Source: Hymenobacter armeniacus (GTDB taxonomy: Bacteria; Bacteroidota; Bacteroidia; Cytophagales; Hymenobacteraceae). Taken from it: a stretch of 64,000 nucleotides of DNA. The stretch lies in assembly GCF_014699055.1 (NCBI RefSeq), contig NZ_JACXAC010000004.1, positions 310,001 through 374,000 on the forward strand. Direction: 5' to 3'. This document shows, in pieces, positions 29,399-40,850 of this stretch (position 1 is the first letter of the stretch; the number at the start of each line of letters is the position of its first letter). The notes under the pieces are model-generated. The model was not told where the DNA came from. It made no database searches and saw only the letters and a list, made by a program, of their open reading frames with translations. The position numbers and the translations under genes were made by a program.

Positions 29399-30277
29399 AT
29401 GAACCCCGCCATCCTGCTGCCCGCCGCCAGCTACGAATTCGCCAGCATCCAGAAGGTGAGCGGCGCCGGCCCACCGGTTTCGGCCTCCGACCAACTCGCG
29501 GCCGAAGAGCCGCTGGAAATCCGCATCGGCTACGAGGCCGACGGCCAGCGCCAGCACCGTACCCTGTCGGTGACCATGCGCACGCCCGGGCACGACGAAG
29601 AGCTGGCCGCCGGCTTCCTGCTCACCGAGGGCCTCATCCACGCCAAAGCCGACCTGCTGGGCGTCATTCCCTGCCCCGACGTGCAAAAGGCCGAAGAAGC
29701 CGGCAACGTGGTGCGCGCGGAGCTGGCCGCGCACGTGCAGGTCAATTTCCAGGCCATGGAGCGGCATTTCTACACCAGCTCCAGCTGCGGCGTATGCGGC
29801 AAAACCAGCATTGATGCGGTCCGCACCGCCTCCTGCCCCGTGTTGCCCACCGATGGCCCGCACCTCCGCTACGCCACGGTGCACCAGCTGCCGGAGAAAT
29901 TGCGCGCCGCCCAGGCCGGCTTCGAGCAAACCGGCGGGCAGCACGCCTCGGCGCTCTTTTCGCCCGAAGGGGAGCTGCTGCTGCTGCGCGAAGACGTGGG
30001 CCGCCACAACGCCTTGGACAAGGTCATTGGCGCCGCGCTGCTGGCCGGCTGGCTGCCCTTGCACCAGCACGTGTTGCTGGTGAGCGGGCGCGTCAGCTTC
30101 GAGCTGGTGCAGAAGGCGGCGGCGGCCGGCATCGGCGTGTTGGCGGCGGTGGGCGCGCCCAGCAGCTTGGCCATTCAAGCAGCTGAGAGCTTCGGCATGA
30201 CGGTGCTCGGCTTTGTGCGCAACGAGCGGTTCAACGTGTACTGCCACGGCTGGCGTTTGACGGAGAGGGGCGAATAA
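29399..30277 (+). CDS. fdhD: Formate dehydrogenase sulfurtransferase FdhD
   Basis: The ATG at 29399 gives 292 residues. Cys130 and Cys133 (SSSCGVCGK) are the sulfur-transfer cysteines. Other FdhD motifs: MRTPGHDEELAAGFLLTEGLI, LLLREDVGRHNALDKVIG and VLLVSGRVSFELVQKA. It passes sulfur from a cysteine desulfurase to the Mo-bisMGD cofactor, needed for formate dehydrogenase-type enzymes. Its likely client is the FdhF-like protein at 38105. Start choice: the longer frame at 29348 is within the repeat. Confidence 0.95.
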   Translation: MNPAILLPAASYEFASIQKVSGAGPPVSASDQLAAEEPLEIRIGYEADGQRQHRTLSVTMRTPGHDEELAAGFLLTEGLIHAKADLLGVIPCPDVQKAEEAGNVVRAELAAHVQVNFQAMERHFYTSSSCGVCGKTSIDAVRTASCPVLPTDGPHLRYATVHQLPEKLRAAQAGFEQTGGQHASALFSPEGELLLLREDVGRHNALDKVIGAALLAGWLPLHQHVLLVSGRVSFELVQKAAAAGIGVLAAVGAPSSLAIQAAESFGMTVLGFVRNERFNVYCHGWRLTERGE

Positions 30278-30303
30278 GCTTTTCTCGGCTCCGCCACTGG
30301 GGG

Positions 30304-32706
30304 CTACAGCGGTGGCTTTACTTCAAAATCGAAGCTGGTAGTTCCCGCCGAGCCGTTAGGGCTGAGGCCCTGCACCACCACCCGGTACCTGCCGGCCTGG
30401 TCGGAAGTGTAAAACGAGAGCTCCTCTGCGCTGGCATTGGGGTTCCAGTAGAGCAGGTTGCGGAAGTCGGGCATGCGGCTTTGGACGGCTTGCGGGGTGT
30501 CGTAGCGGGGGGCGTAAAACTCGCGCTGGCCCTGCAGCCCTTCGTAGTCCTGCAGCAGGGCGTAGGGGTCGGGCGGCACCCCGCCCAAATCCCCTTTGTA
30601 AGAGGTGTAGCTCACCACACCGTTGTACACGAGTGGGCCGTGAAAATATCGGGCCGTAATCACGTCCAGACGTTTGATTTTCAAGGGGTCAACGGCCATT
30701 ATTTTGTTGGTGTCGAATACGGGCATTCCGTCCAGCAGCACCAGCGGGCTTTCCAGCAGGTTGCGCGAGTTGTGGTCGAGCACCAGAAAGTGGAAGCCGT
30801 CCTTGCGCATACGTACCATCACCCCCGGCACGTATTCGCGCATCACCTCTTCGAGGGTCTTAAACCGGGTAAATTGGTCGAGAAAGTACCGCTCGTCGGG
30901 CTTGCCGTAGAAAGTGGCGGTGTCGAGGAGGGGCGTGGAGTAGGCCGGCGTTTTGCTTTGGAAATGCAGCTGTACTTCCGATTGCACGTGGCGCTGGCGC
31001 AGGCCGGCTGCCCAGCCCGGCGGCAGCCACAACGGCGCCGATGGCCGCCGGGCATAGCGCGTGGAAAACGGCGACAGCAGGTCGACGCGGTACAGGGTGT
31101 CGCGCTCGGTATTGGGCTGCACGATGAGTTGGGTGGGGCCGTACAGGTCCGGCGCTTCAAAGCGAATGCTGCCGTCGGCCCGGCTCACAGAATTGTATAG
31201 CTGGAAATAGCGGCCGGGCATCGTGAGGTAGACGGGCACATTGGCCACGGGCGCGCCCGTGGCGCTCAATACCACTTGGCCCCGCACCACGTGGCCGTTG
31301 AGTTCGGGCAAGTGCTGCAGCGGCGCTGGCTTGGGGGCCAGCACGTCGGCCCACTTAAAGCGGCTCCAGCCCTGGGTCAGCATCAGGTTGTCGGTGGCTT
31401 CGGCGCGGTCGCGGCTTGGGCTCGTCAGGTAGTATTCCGGGTTCTCCACCACGCCCCGCAGCTCCGAGGTCAGCCACAGGTAGGGCACGATGTTGGTCCC
31501 GCCCGCGGCCGAAAGCGAATCGAGCTGATACACCGCCACCGACAGGTTGGCCGGTCCGGCGGCCGTCAGCCGCAGGCTCACCTTTTCGCGGGGCCCGTAC
31601 TGCGGCTTGTCAGTTTGGGCCGCGAGGCGGAGTTGTTGGGCCGGCGGCCGGAAGTAAAGCCGCTCGCACACCGGCTGCCGGTGGCTGTTGAATAGCGTGA
31701 AATGCGAGATGCCATCGGCCAACCCGGTTTTGGCCACGCTGAACACGGCCTTGCCTTCGTAAAGTTGGCCCGTGGCCGCCACCGCCACCTGCTGTCCGGC
31801 GTGGGCCAGTAGGAAAAGGCGCTCGTCCGCGTCGCCGGCTCCGGTTGCTTGCACCACCAGCCGCAGCCGCTCAGCATTGCCTTCTTCTAGGCGCAGCACG
31901 TAGCCCCGCGTCTCCACCACGGGCAGGCTGACGACGATGGGCGGGCGGCGGGCCAACTTGATTTCGGCCCGGTATCCCCCGCCCGCGCTGGCCGGAACGA
32001 AGGAAAAGCTACCCAGGCCCTGCCGCAGCGTGGCAAACTGCGCCACGCGCGCGCCGCTGGGGTCGAGCACTACGCCGGTAGCCGCCACGCCGTGCCCGGC
32101 CCCGTCCGTTATTTTAAAGCCCACCCGGCTGAGCAGGCCTTGCACGAGGTGGCCGCCTTCGGGAAAAAATTGCGCATCGGGCGCGGCGGCCGGGCCAGCC
32201 GCTGGCAGTCCCGATTGCGTGTGCGTGTTCACCACGCTCACCGTGGTGTGGAAATACAGTTCGGGGTCGCCGTTCTGCATCCAGCGGGTATAGGCGCGCA
32301 CCGTGTAGTGGCCCGAAGGCAAAGACGAAGGCAGCACTAGCGACCCCCACCCTGCGGCGTGCATTACCCCAATTTTGGTTTGCAGCACGGGCACGTTCTC
32401 GCGATTGAGTACTTCCACGTAGGCCACTTTGCTGGCGGCCAGGGGCCGGTGGGGGTTGCCGGCCACAGTGTAAGCCTTAAACCACATGGTTTCGCCGCTC
32501 AGGTAGCTGGGCCGGTCCACGTGTAGGTAAAGCTTTTCGGCGGGCACGCGCTGGCTGTAGGCTGCGAAGCGCGTGCCAATGGCCGGCAGCAGGGAGTCGG
32601 CGGGCTGCTGGGCCCGGGCCGCGCTCAGGCCCAGCAGCCCGGCTACGGCCGCGCCGAGCAAGCGTGTCCGTAGCCGGCAAAACGTCAAAAAGGAGCGGTC
32701 AGTCAT
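30304..32706 (-). CDS. Exported MG2-like and TonB-plug-domain protein without barrel
   Basis: From the ATG at 32706 there are 800 residues: signal peptide ending near SAARAQQ, then a macroglobulin-like stretch EKLYLHVDRPSYLSGETMWF (about residues 57-76) with beta-rich MG domains to about 480. A receptor-plug-like segment follows (about 610-740: RFKTLEEVMREYVPGVMVRM, SPLVLLDGMPV, IKRLDVITARYFHGPLV). The outer-membrane barrel of a true TonB receptor is missing. This architecture recurs in Bacteroidota with unknown role. It is the last gene of a four-gene minus-strand operon headed by 37496. Envelope location is inferred from the signal. Confidence 0.82.
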   Translation of the reverse strand: MTDRSFLTFCRLRTRLLGAAVAGLLGLSAARAQQPADSLLPAIGTRFAAYSQRVPAEKLYLHVDRPSYLSGETMWFKAYTVAGNPHRPLAASKVAYVEVLNRENVPVLQTKIGVMHAAGWGSLVLPSSLPSGHYTVRAYTRWMQNGDPELYFHTTVSVVNTHTQSGLPAAGPAAAPDAQFFPEGGHLVQGLLSRVGFKITDGAGHGVAATGVVLDPSGARVAQFATLRQGLGSFSFVPASAGGGYRAEIKLARRPPIVVSLPVVETRGYVLRLEEGNAERLRLVVQATGAGDADERLFLLAHAGQQVAVAATGQLYEGKAVFSVAKTGLADGISHFTLFNSHRQPVCERLYFRPPAQQLRLAAQTDKPQYGPREKVSLRLTAAGPANLSVAVYQLDSLSAAGGTNIVPYLWLTSELRGVVENPEYYLTSPSRDRAEATDNLMLTQGWSRFKWADVLAPKPAPLQHLPELNGHVVRGQVVLSATGAPVANVPVYLTMPGRYFQLYNSVSRADGSIRFEAPDLYGPTQLIVQPNTERDTLYRVDLLSPFSTRYARRPSAPLWLPPGWAAGLRQRHVQSEVQLHFQSKTPAYSTPLLDTATFYGKPDERYFLDQFTRFKTLEEVMREYVPGVMVRMRKDGFHFLVLDHNSRNLLESPLVLLDGMPVFDTNKIMAVDPLKIKRLDVITARYFHGPLVYNGVVSYTSYKGDLGGVPPDPYALLQDYEGLQGQREFYAPRYDTPQAVQSRMPDFRNLLYWNPNASAEELSFYTSDQAGRYRVVVQGLSPNGSAGTTSFDFEVKPPL

Positions 32707-32756
32707 TAAGAAAAAGGACGCAAAAGGGGGCAGCGTGAGGCGGCTTGGGGCAGTGG

Positions 32757-33893
32757 CTAGGGCCAGAAGCTCGGCTTCACGTTGGTGCCGCGCCGGCGGC
32801 AATCCACGCAGTCGGGCGACGATGAAAGGTAGAAGACCGGGTTGAAGTTGCCATCAAGAAGGGCATAGGTCGGCACGTTGACCGGGTTGCGGAAAACGTC
32901 GTTTACCAGGCGCAACGGAATGGTGTCCTGGTAAATGCAGTCTTCGTATCCCGTGGCGTACTTCGTGCCCAAGGGCAGCTGAGACCGGTCGATGAACATG
33001 CGCTTTTGCGTGACGGACGTCGCGCCGACGTAGCCCAGCACGAGCTCGCCGGCATCGTCCAGGCAGTGCACGTTGCCGGTGAGTTGCGTGGGCAGCGGGT
33101 CGAAGAGGGTGCCGAGGCTCTCGGTGTTCTTCTGCAGCATTTCCCAGTAAGCGTATTCTTCGGCCGTTTGGGCCAGCTGCTGCACCAGCAGGCTGTACTT
33201 CACGCGCAGCTTGTAGGAGTTTCGGGGCAGCAAGTGCAGCGGCGCGTCGGCCACCACGTCATCGCTCAGTTTCTGGGTATTACCCAGCATGATGGACGTG
33301 GAATTGGCCGTGCTCCAGCACGTGAAAATGTTCTCGATGCGCGGCCGCATGGCCCCGTTGACGTACTCGTAGTCGGACCGGAAAGCCGAATTGTACTGCC
33401 AGGTTTCCTGCGCTTTCCAGCGGTAGTAGCGGGTGGCGTTGGCGGGGTCATGCGTGTTCACATAGAGGCGCACCCCTTGGCCATCCACGCTCCAAGTCAC
33501 ACTGTCGATGGGCGGGGCCACCTTGGCCACCACCAAGTCGGAAGCATAGCGCCGGCCCGTCAGCGTGCTCACCTGCAACTGGTAGCGGCGGTTGGGACTC
33601 AGGGTCAGGGGCTGCGACGAGTATGTGCCCGGCAGTCGTTCGGCGAGGGGGTAGAGGGCGCCGGCGTCATCTTTGATGCTCACCATGGCCTTCAGCTCGA
33701 AGGGCGACACGGTGGTGGCCGCCAAGCTCTGACTCCTCGACAGCCGGATAACCGTGACGCCGTTCAGGTTGATGAAGCCGTCGACCACCAAGTAGCGGGC
33801 GGGCGAGCTTATCACCGGCGGCGCGTAGGGTTCCACGCAGGCCGCAAGGCTCAACAGCAGCCCCAGTACACAATATTTTATGGCGCGCAACAT
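32757..33893 (-). CDS. DUF4249 lipoprotein
   Basis: The 378-residue protein has a signal with lipobox SLAACVEPY at about residues 15-23, so it is lipid-anchored. The mature part is beta-rich and matches the DUF4249 pattern: PARYLVVDGFINLNG at the start, SRSQSLA, NRRYQLQVSTLTGRRYASD, and a final SPDCVDCRRRGTNVKPSFW. DUF4249 genes nearly always lie next to a TonB-dependent receptor with carboxypeptidase-type domain, as here (stop 8 bp downstream of the receptor's end). A role as accessory surface lipoprotein for uptake is inference. Confidence 0.88.
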   Translation of the reverse strand: MLRAIKYCVLGLLLSLAACVEPYAPPVISSPARYLVVDGFINLNGVTVIRLSRSQSLAATTVSPFELKAMVSIKDDAGALYPLAERLPGTYSSQPLTLSPNRRYQLQVSTLTGRRYASDLVVAKVAPPIDSVTWSVDGQGVRLYVNTHDPANATRYYRWKAQETWQYNSAFRSDYEYVNGAMRPRIENIFTCWSTANSTSIMLGNTQKLSDDVVADAPLHLLPRNSYKLRVKYSLLVQQLAQTAEEYAYWEMLQKNTESLGTLFDPLPTQLTGNVHCLDDAGELVLGYVGATSVTQKRMFIDRSQLPLGTKYATGYEDCIYQDTIPLRLVNDVFRNPVNVPTYALLDGNFNPVFYLSSSPDCVDCRRRGTNVKPSFWP

Positions 33894-33901
33894 CGGGCGG
33901 G

Positions 33902-36658
33902 TTAAAATTTGAAGTTGTAGGTGACGGTGGGAATGGGCTGCGCGAAAATGGACAGCTGGTAGCCCTTGATTTGCCCGCCCACCGATTTGAAATACACCGA
34001 GTACGGGTTGCTGCGGCCGGTCAGGTTGTACACGGCCACCGTCCAGGAGCTGTGGGCCAGCTTCTTGATGCGGTGGTTGCCCTCGATGTTCATCGAAAAG
34101 TCCACGCGGTAATAGTCGGGCACGCGGTAGGCGTTGCGGTCGGAATAATACACGCGGCCCGTGCCGTCGATGTAGTACTTCGACAGCGGCAGCGTGATGG
34201 GCCGGCCCGTGCTGTAGTTGAAGTTCACCGACGTGCTGAAGCGCTTGCTGAAGCGGTAGTTGCCGGCCAGGTTCACTTCGTGGGGCTTGTCGTAGTTGCT
34301 GGGGTAGTAGGCGCCGCCGTTGATGCGTTCGGCCGGGTTATCGGGATTCACCTGCGCCAGTGTGCGGGCGTAGGTGTAGTTCAGCCAGCCGTTCACCTTG
34401 CCCGCGGTCTTGCGAACCGAGAATTCGACCCCGTACGCTTTGCCCCGGGCACTCACCACGTCGGTTTCGAGGTGGGGGTTGAGCAGCAGCTTGGCGCCGC
34501 CCCGGTAGTCCAGAAAGTCCTGCATCACCTTGTAGTAGGTTTCCACCGACGTTTCAATGGTGTTGGCCTTGAAGTTCCGGTAGTAGCCCACCGACACTTG
34601 GTCGCCCACCTGCGGGCGCACGTAGGCATCGCTCAGCTTCCAAGTGTCGGTGGGCGACACCGAGGCCGTGTTGGTGAGCTGGTGAATGTACTGGCGGGTG
34701 CGGTTGTAAGCGGCCTTCACCGAAGAGTTGTCGTTGAGCGCGTACTTCAGCGAGGCCCGGTACTCGGGGCCGTGGTAGGTGGCCACGGTGCGGCCGCCGC
34801 CGTAGCGCACCGTGTCGAGCACGGTGGTGGGGCTACGCGGGCGGCCTTCTTCGTAGCGGTACACGTCGCGCGGGCCCAGCGCCTGGTAAAAAGAGTAGCG
34901 CAGCCCCAGGTACACCGAAAAGCGCGCCGTCACGTCCCACCGGTCCGAAAGGTACAGGGCGCTTTCCTGGGCCTGCTCGCGCGCCAGGGTTTGCTCCACT
35001 ACCAGCGATTTGTCGCCGCGGGGCTGCAGGCTGCCCGGCAACATGTTGTAGCGCAGGGTGCTGCCCCCAAAGTCGACCGTATGCGCCGAGCTGTGGAAAT
35101 AGCTGAAATCGACTTGGCCGCCCAGCTGTTCGATGTCGAAGCGCAGCACCGAGGCGTTGACCGGGTTGCGCGCGCTTTCTATCTGGTAGTCGTAGCGGCT
35201 GTACGTGCCGGTGAGCACCCCAAACAGCCGGCTGCCGAAGGTGCGGCGCCACTTCACGCTCCCGTTCCGGTTCTGGTAGGCATACGTGGTGTCGCCGCCA
35301 AACCTGAACCGGTCGCGGCTGACATAGCCGTTTACCGACAGCGTATTGTTCGCGTCAAACGTGTGGTTGACCTGCGCGTTCACGTCGTAGAATGAGGCCG
35401 AGCTTTCGCGCAGGGTGCGGCTGGGTAGCTTGCCCAGTAGCCAGTCGGAATAAGACGTGCGCCCACTCACCAGAAACGAGGTTTTGTCTTTCACAATGGG
35501 TCCTTCCAGGGCCAAGTGGCTGGTGAGCAGGCCAATGCCGCCGGCCCCGGCAATTTTCTGCTTGTTGCCTTCGCGGGTGGTGATGTCGAGCACCGACGAC
35601 AGGCGCCCGCCGTACTTGGCCGGAATGCCGGTTTTGTACAGCTCCACCGACTTGAGAATGGCGGGGTTGAAGCCCGAAAAGAAGCCGAACAGGTGCGAAG
35701 GGTTGTAAATGGTGGCGTCGTTGAACAGAATCAGGTTCTGGTCGGTGCCGCCGCCGCGCACGCTGATGCCGTTGCTGCCCTCGCCCACCGATTTCACGCC
35801 CGGCAGCAGCAGTACCACCCGCATCACGTCGGTTTCGCCAAAGGCCGTGGGCACCTGCCGCATGGTCTTGATGTCGAGCTTCTCGACCCCGATTTGCATG
35901 CCGGTCACGTTCTTGGTTTTCTCGGCTTCCACCACCACTTCCTTCAGCACCACCACGTTTTCTTCCATCTGCACGTCGAGCTGGCCGTTGGCCAGCAGCA
36001 GCACGCGCCGCCGCGTGTTCTTGATGCCAATGCCCCGAATGTTGAGCACGTGCGGCCCCACGGGCAGCGTCAGGGCATAATACCCTTGCGCGTCGGTGGC
36101 CACGCCCCCGCCGGGGCCGTCCACATACACCGTGGCGCCGGCCACCGGCCCGCCGGTTTTGGCCGAGCGCACGTGCCCGGTCAGCGTGGCCCGGCCGCTA
36201 GCCGGGGCGGCGCTCAACCGCCCAATTTCATAGAGCTGCGACGGGCTGGCGGCCACCGGCACCGGCTGGCCCGCCACGGCCGCGCTGTCGGCCCCCGGTG
36301 CTGATGCCAACGTTTCGAAAAAACCAGCGGGCAGCACCAGGGGCAGGCCCGTTCCCTTGGTGATAAACACGTGGCGGTCGGCGTCCATCGAAAACCGCAA
36401 CGCAGTGGGCTGCAGCGCCTGCCGCAGCACCGATGCCACCGTTTGCTCCCGGGCTTCTGCCCGCACTGTCACGCCCCGCACCGCGGCCGAATCGAAATAA
36501 ATGCGGTAGCCGCTGCGGGCTTCCAGCTGCTTAGCCAGCTGCTCCACGCTCAGGTCCTGGAAGCTTCCGCTGATGAGCGGCTCGGCTTGCTGAGCCCAGC
36601 CCAGCCGGCTGCCCGTGCAACACACAATCAAAATAACAAGCCGGTAAAGAGTTTTCAT
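33902..36658 (-). CDS. TonB-dependent receptor with STN and CarboxypepD_reg domains
   Basis: From the ATG at 36658 there are 918 residues. Signal peptide (ending RLGWAQQ), then an STN-like domain (about 30-110: LSVEQLAKQLEARSGYRIYF), a CarboxypepD_reg-like domain (about 180-260: GPVAGATVYVDGPGGGVATD), a plug (about 290-400: GVEKLDIKTMRQVPTAFGE, LLPGVKSVGEGSNGISVRGG) and a barrel ending in VTYNFKF with the typical aromatic end. It should import a ligand, unknown. STN often pairs with a sigma and anti-sigma system, but I see no FecR or sigma gene here. It is gene two of four in the operon. Confidence 0.92.
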   Translation of the reverse strand: MKTLYRLVILIVCCTGSRLGWAQQAEPLISGSFQDLSVEQLAKQLEARSGYRIYFDSAAVRGVTVRAEAREQTVASVLRQALQPTALRFSMDADRHVFITKGTGLPLVLPAGFFETLASAPGADSAAVAGQPVPVAASPSQLYEIGRLSAAPASGRATLTGHVRSAKTGGPVAGATVYVDGPGGGVATDAQGYYALTLPVGPHVLNIRGIGIKNTRRRVLLLANGQLDVQMEENVVVLKEVVVEAEKTKNVTGMQIGVEKLDIKTMRQVPTAFGETDVMRVVLLLPGVKSVGEGSNGISVRGGGTDQNLILFNDATIYNPSHLFGFFSGFNPAILKSVELYKTGIPAKYGGRLSSVLDITTREGNKQKIAGAGGIGLLTSHLALEGPIVKDKTSFLVSGRTSYSDWLLGKLPSRTLRESSASFYDVNAQVNHTFDANNTLSVNGYVSRDRFRFGGDTTYAYQNRNGSVKWRRTFGSRLFGVLTGTYSRYDYQIESARNPVNASVLRFDIEQLGGQVDFSYFHSSAHTVDFGGSTLRYNMLPGSLQPRGDKSLVVEQTLAREQAQESALYLSDRWDVTARFSVYLGLRYSFYQALGPRDVYRYEEGRPRSPTTVLDTVRYGGGRTVATYHGPEYRASLKYALNDNSSVKAAYNRTRQYIHQLTNTASVSPTDTWKLSDAYVRPQVGDQVSVGYYRNFKANTIETSVETYYKVMQDFLDYRGGAKLLLNPHLETDVVSARGKAYGVEFSVRKTAGKVNGWLNYTYARTLAQVNPDNPAERINGGAYYPSNYDKPHEVNLAGNYRFSKRFSTSVNFNYSTGRPITLPLSKYYIDGTGRVYYSDRNAYRVPDYYRVDFSMNIEGNHRIKKLAHSSWTVAVYNLTGRSNPYSVYFKSVGGQIKGYQLSIFAQPIPTVTYNFKF

Positions 36659-36740
36659 GCAAGCGAAGCAGGTAGAAAAAAGCCCTGGTGACGGTGAAGT
36701 AAGCACCCGAGCAAAGAAAAGGAGCGATGGAAGCGCCGCA

Positions 36741-37496
36741 TCAGGGGAGGGGCGCCAGGGCGCCCGCGTACCGTACCAGTTCCGTCAGGGCCCGTTCACG
36801 CCCGTTTTCGCCAAAGTTCAGCTGCTGTGCTTTCAGGTATTTGCGCAGGGCAGCCTTTTGTTCCGGAAACACCCCTAGTACTGAATTTGCGCTGCCAACT
36901 TTGTGGTAATGACCATTTTTGTGAACGAAATAGGTTGCCTTTTCCTCCATTTCGCCTTGCAGACCAGTGGCCGTGGAGCGCTGCTGAACTGATTTGCGCC
37001 GCGCCGCCAGCAGGCGCGCCCGGCCGTCGACTAACACCTCGTAAAAACCGGTCTTAAGTGGGGCCTCTTCGCCGGTGGCCACCACCACTCGAACAAACGA
37101 ATGCGTGTCGATGGTGAATCGGGCCAGGTTTTCGGATACCAGTTGTAGGTAATAATCGTTGGACGGGGCTTTGATGACCACTTGGTCGCGCATCAAATCG
37201 TAACGCAGTTCCACCCCAGGGTACAGTACGCCGCGATAGTAGACCGAGCCCGTTTGCGAGTCGGCGGAGCCGAAGAACTGGTGCCCGCTGATGTTGCCGC
37301 TCACGTAGTGGGCGTATTCCGGGCCATTGTAGAGGCGCGTTTCAAACCCCACGTCGGCCGCGTAATGCCGATAGAAGGCGTCAGGCAGTGAGACCCTTGC
37401 TCGCCCCGAGTCTGGTAGTGCAACGCTTTGGGCCTGGGCATGCGCTTTGGGAAACAGCAGAAGAATAAGGAGGTAGCAGAGAAAGACGTTTTTCAT
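36741..37496 (-). CDS. Exported protein of unknown function, first gene of TonB operon
   Basis: The protein has 251 residues starting at the ATG at 37496; a TTG three codons earlier is also in frame. A signal peptide (FLCYLLILLLFPKAHAQAQS) is clear. The mature part is mixed alpha/beta: YNGPEYAHYVSGNISGHQFF, VYYRGVLYPGVELRYDL and later KTGFYEVLVDGRARLLAARRK. No family is recognised. Similar small exported genes precede TonB receptors in other Cytophagales. The gap to the receptor gene is 82 bp. I cannot assign function. Confidence 0.72.
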   Translation of the reverse strand: MKNVFLCYLLILLLFPKAHAQAQSVALPDSGRARVSLPDAFYRHYAADVGFETRLYNGPEYAHYVSGNISGHQFFGSADSQTGSVYYRGVLYPGVELRYDLMRDQVVIKAPSNDYYLQLVSENLARFTIDTHSFVRVVVATGEEAPLKTGFYEVLVDGRARLLAARRKSVQQRSTATGLQGEMEEKATYFVHKNGHYHKVGSANSVLGVFPEQKAALRKYLKAQQLNFGENGRERALTELVRYAGALAPLP

Positions 37497-37651
37497 TCGA
37501 AGCAAAAAGCCACCCGTGTTCCGACTGGGAAAGATGACCGCACAACGGGATATGGCCTACCAATGTACTAGACTTGTCGCATATGGCCGGGCGCAACGGC
37601 TACTTCCGTCTTACGTTAGACATAGCATCCTCCATTTCCCGCCCCATTCTC

Positions 37652-37999
37652 ATGAAACTGCGCATCGAAGACGACACCCTCCGCCTGCGCCTCTCCGATG
37701 GCGAGGTGCGCGAATTTGCCGAGCAGGGCCGCGTGGAGGGCGCCGTGCATTTCGGCCTCGGCCCCGAGCAGCGCCTGACCTACGCCCTGGAGCGCGGCTC
37801 CGAACGCCCCCAGACCATGCCCAACGAGGAGCCCGTGCAAATCCATTACGAGCCCGGCGCCCTGACCGTGCTCGTGCCCTTCATCCTGGCCAAAGCTTGG
37901 GTTGAAACCGACCAGAACGGCTTTTCGCACGAGCTGCCGTTGGCTGACAATCAGCATTTGCGCATCCTGGTGGAGAAGGATTTAGACTGCAAGCACTAA
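37652..37999 (+). CDS. DUF7009-like small protein beside the FdhF-like gene
   Basis: Starting at the ATG at 37652 the protein has 115 residues, without signal. It opens MKLRIEDDTLRLRLSDGEV, then VHFGLGPEQRLTYAL, ALTVLVPFILAKAWVETDQN, and a closing LRILVEKDLDCKH. This resembles the DUF7009 family, small cytoplasmic proteins of Bacteroidota with no known role. It is followed by the FdhF-like gene after a repeat that fills the 105-bp gap. Linkage to the molybdoenzyme suggests an accessory role, but this is inferred only. The upstream part of the frame (from 37574) is not part of it. Confidence 0.75.
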   Translation: MKLRIEDDTLRLRLSDGEVREFAEQGRVEGAVHFGLGPEQRLTYALERGSERPQTMPNEEPVQIHYEPGALTVLVPFILAKAWVETDQNGFSHELPLADNQHLRILVEKDLDCKH

Positions 38000-38002
38000 G
38001 GA

Positions 38003-38099
38003 AATGTTGAGGGTTGGGTGTTGAATGTTGAGTGCTCCGGCAGCCTCTGAAGATTCGGCCCTTTTGCATGCAACATTCAACACTTAAAAACTCAATCTT
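38003..38099. repeat. Gap-filling inverted repeat (TTGAATGTTGAGTG words)
   Basis: Left arm about 38006-38033 (GTTGAGGGTTGGGTGTTGAA and so on), right arm 38071-38096 (CAACATTCAACACTTAAAAA and so on). It spans nearly all of the gap between the DUF7009 gene and the FdhF-like gene. The word family differs from those at 6901 and 18044, but the design is the same. Confidence 0.8.
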
Positions 38100-38104
38100 T
38101 CAAG

Positions 38105-40666
<2,562 letters not shown>

Positions 40667-40668
40667 CG

Positions 40669-40842
40669 CCTGTCATTGCGAGGCGGAGCCGAAGCAATCC
40701 GTCCTGTCAAAACCAGCCCCGTTCCTTTACCAGAAAGCCCCGGTACCGCAAGGGTGCCGGGGCTTTTTATTGACTTTATCACATTAAAAAGGCTAGTCGC
40801 TGAGAACAGGACGGATTGCTGTGCTGCGCTCTCAATGACAGG
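40669..40842. repeat. Family B inverted repeat enclosing a terminator
   Basis: Left arm 40669-40707 has CCTGTCATTGCGAGGCGGAG and AGCAATCCGTCCTGT; right arm about 40793-40842 has CTGAGAACAGGACGGATTGC and CTCAATGACAGG. The 40734-40768 terminator lies between. The second copy at 57232-57432 has the same AGCAATCCGTCCTGTTCTC word and also encloses a terminator. Confidence 0.88.
40734..40768 (+). terminator. Terminator after the FdhF-like gene
   Basis: Stem AAAGCCCCGG-TACC with GGTGCCGGGGCTTT, followed by TTTATTG. It lies inside the family B repeat. Confidence 0.8.
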
Positions 40843-40850
40843 CAGGTCGC

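Noticed and set aside
33971..35395. 474-residue plus-strand frame opposite the TonB receptor
   Set aside because: A shadow frame with low-complexity Val/His/Ala/Arg composition; the minus-strand receptor is certain.
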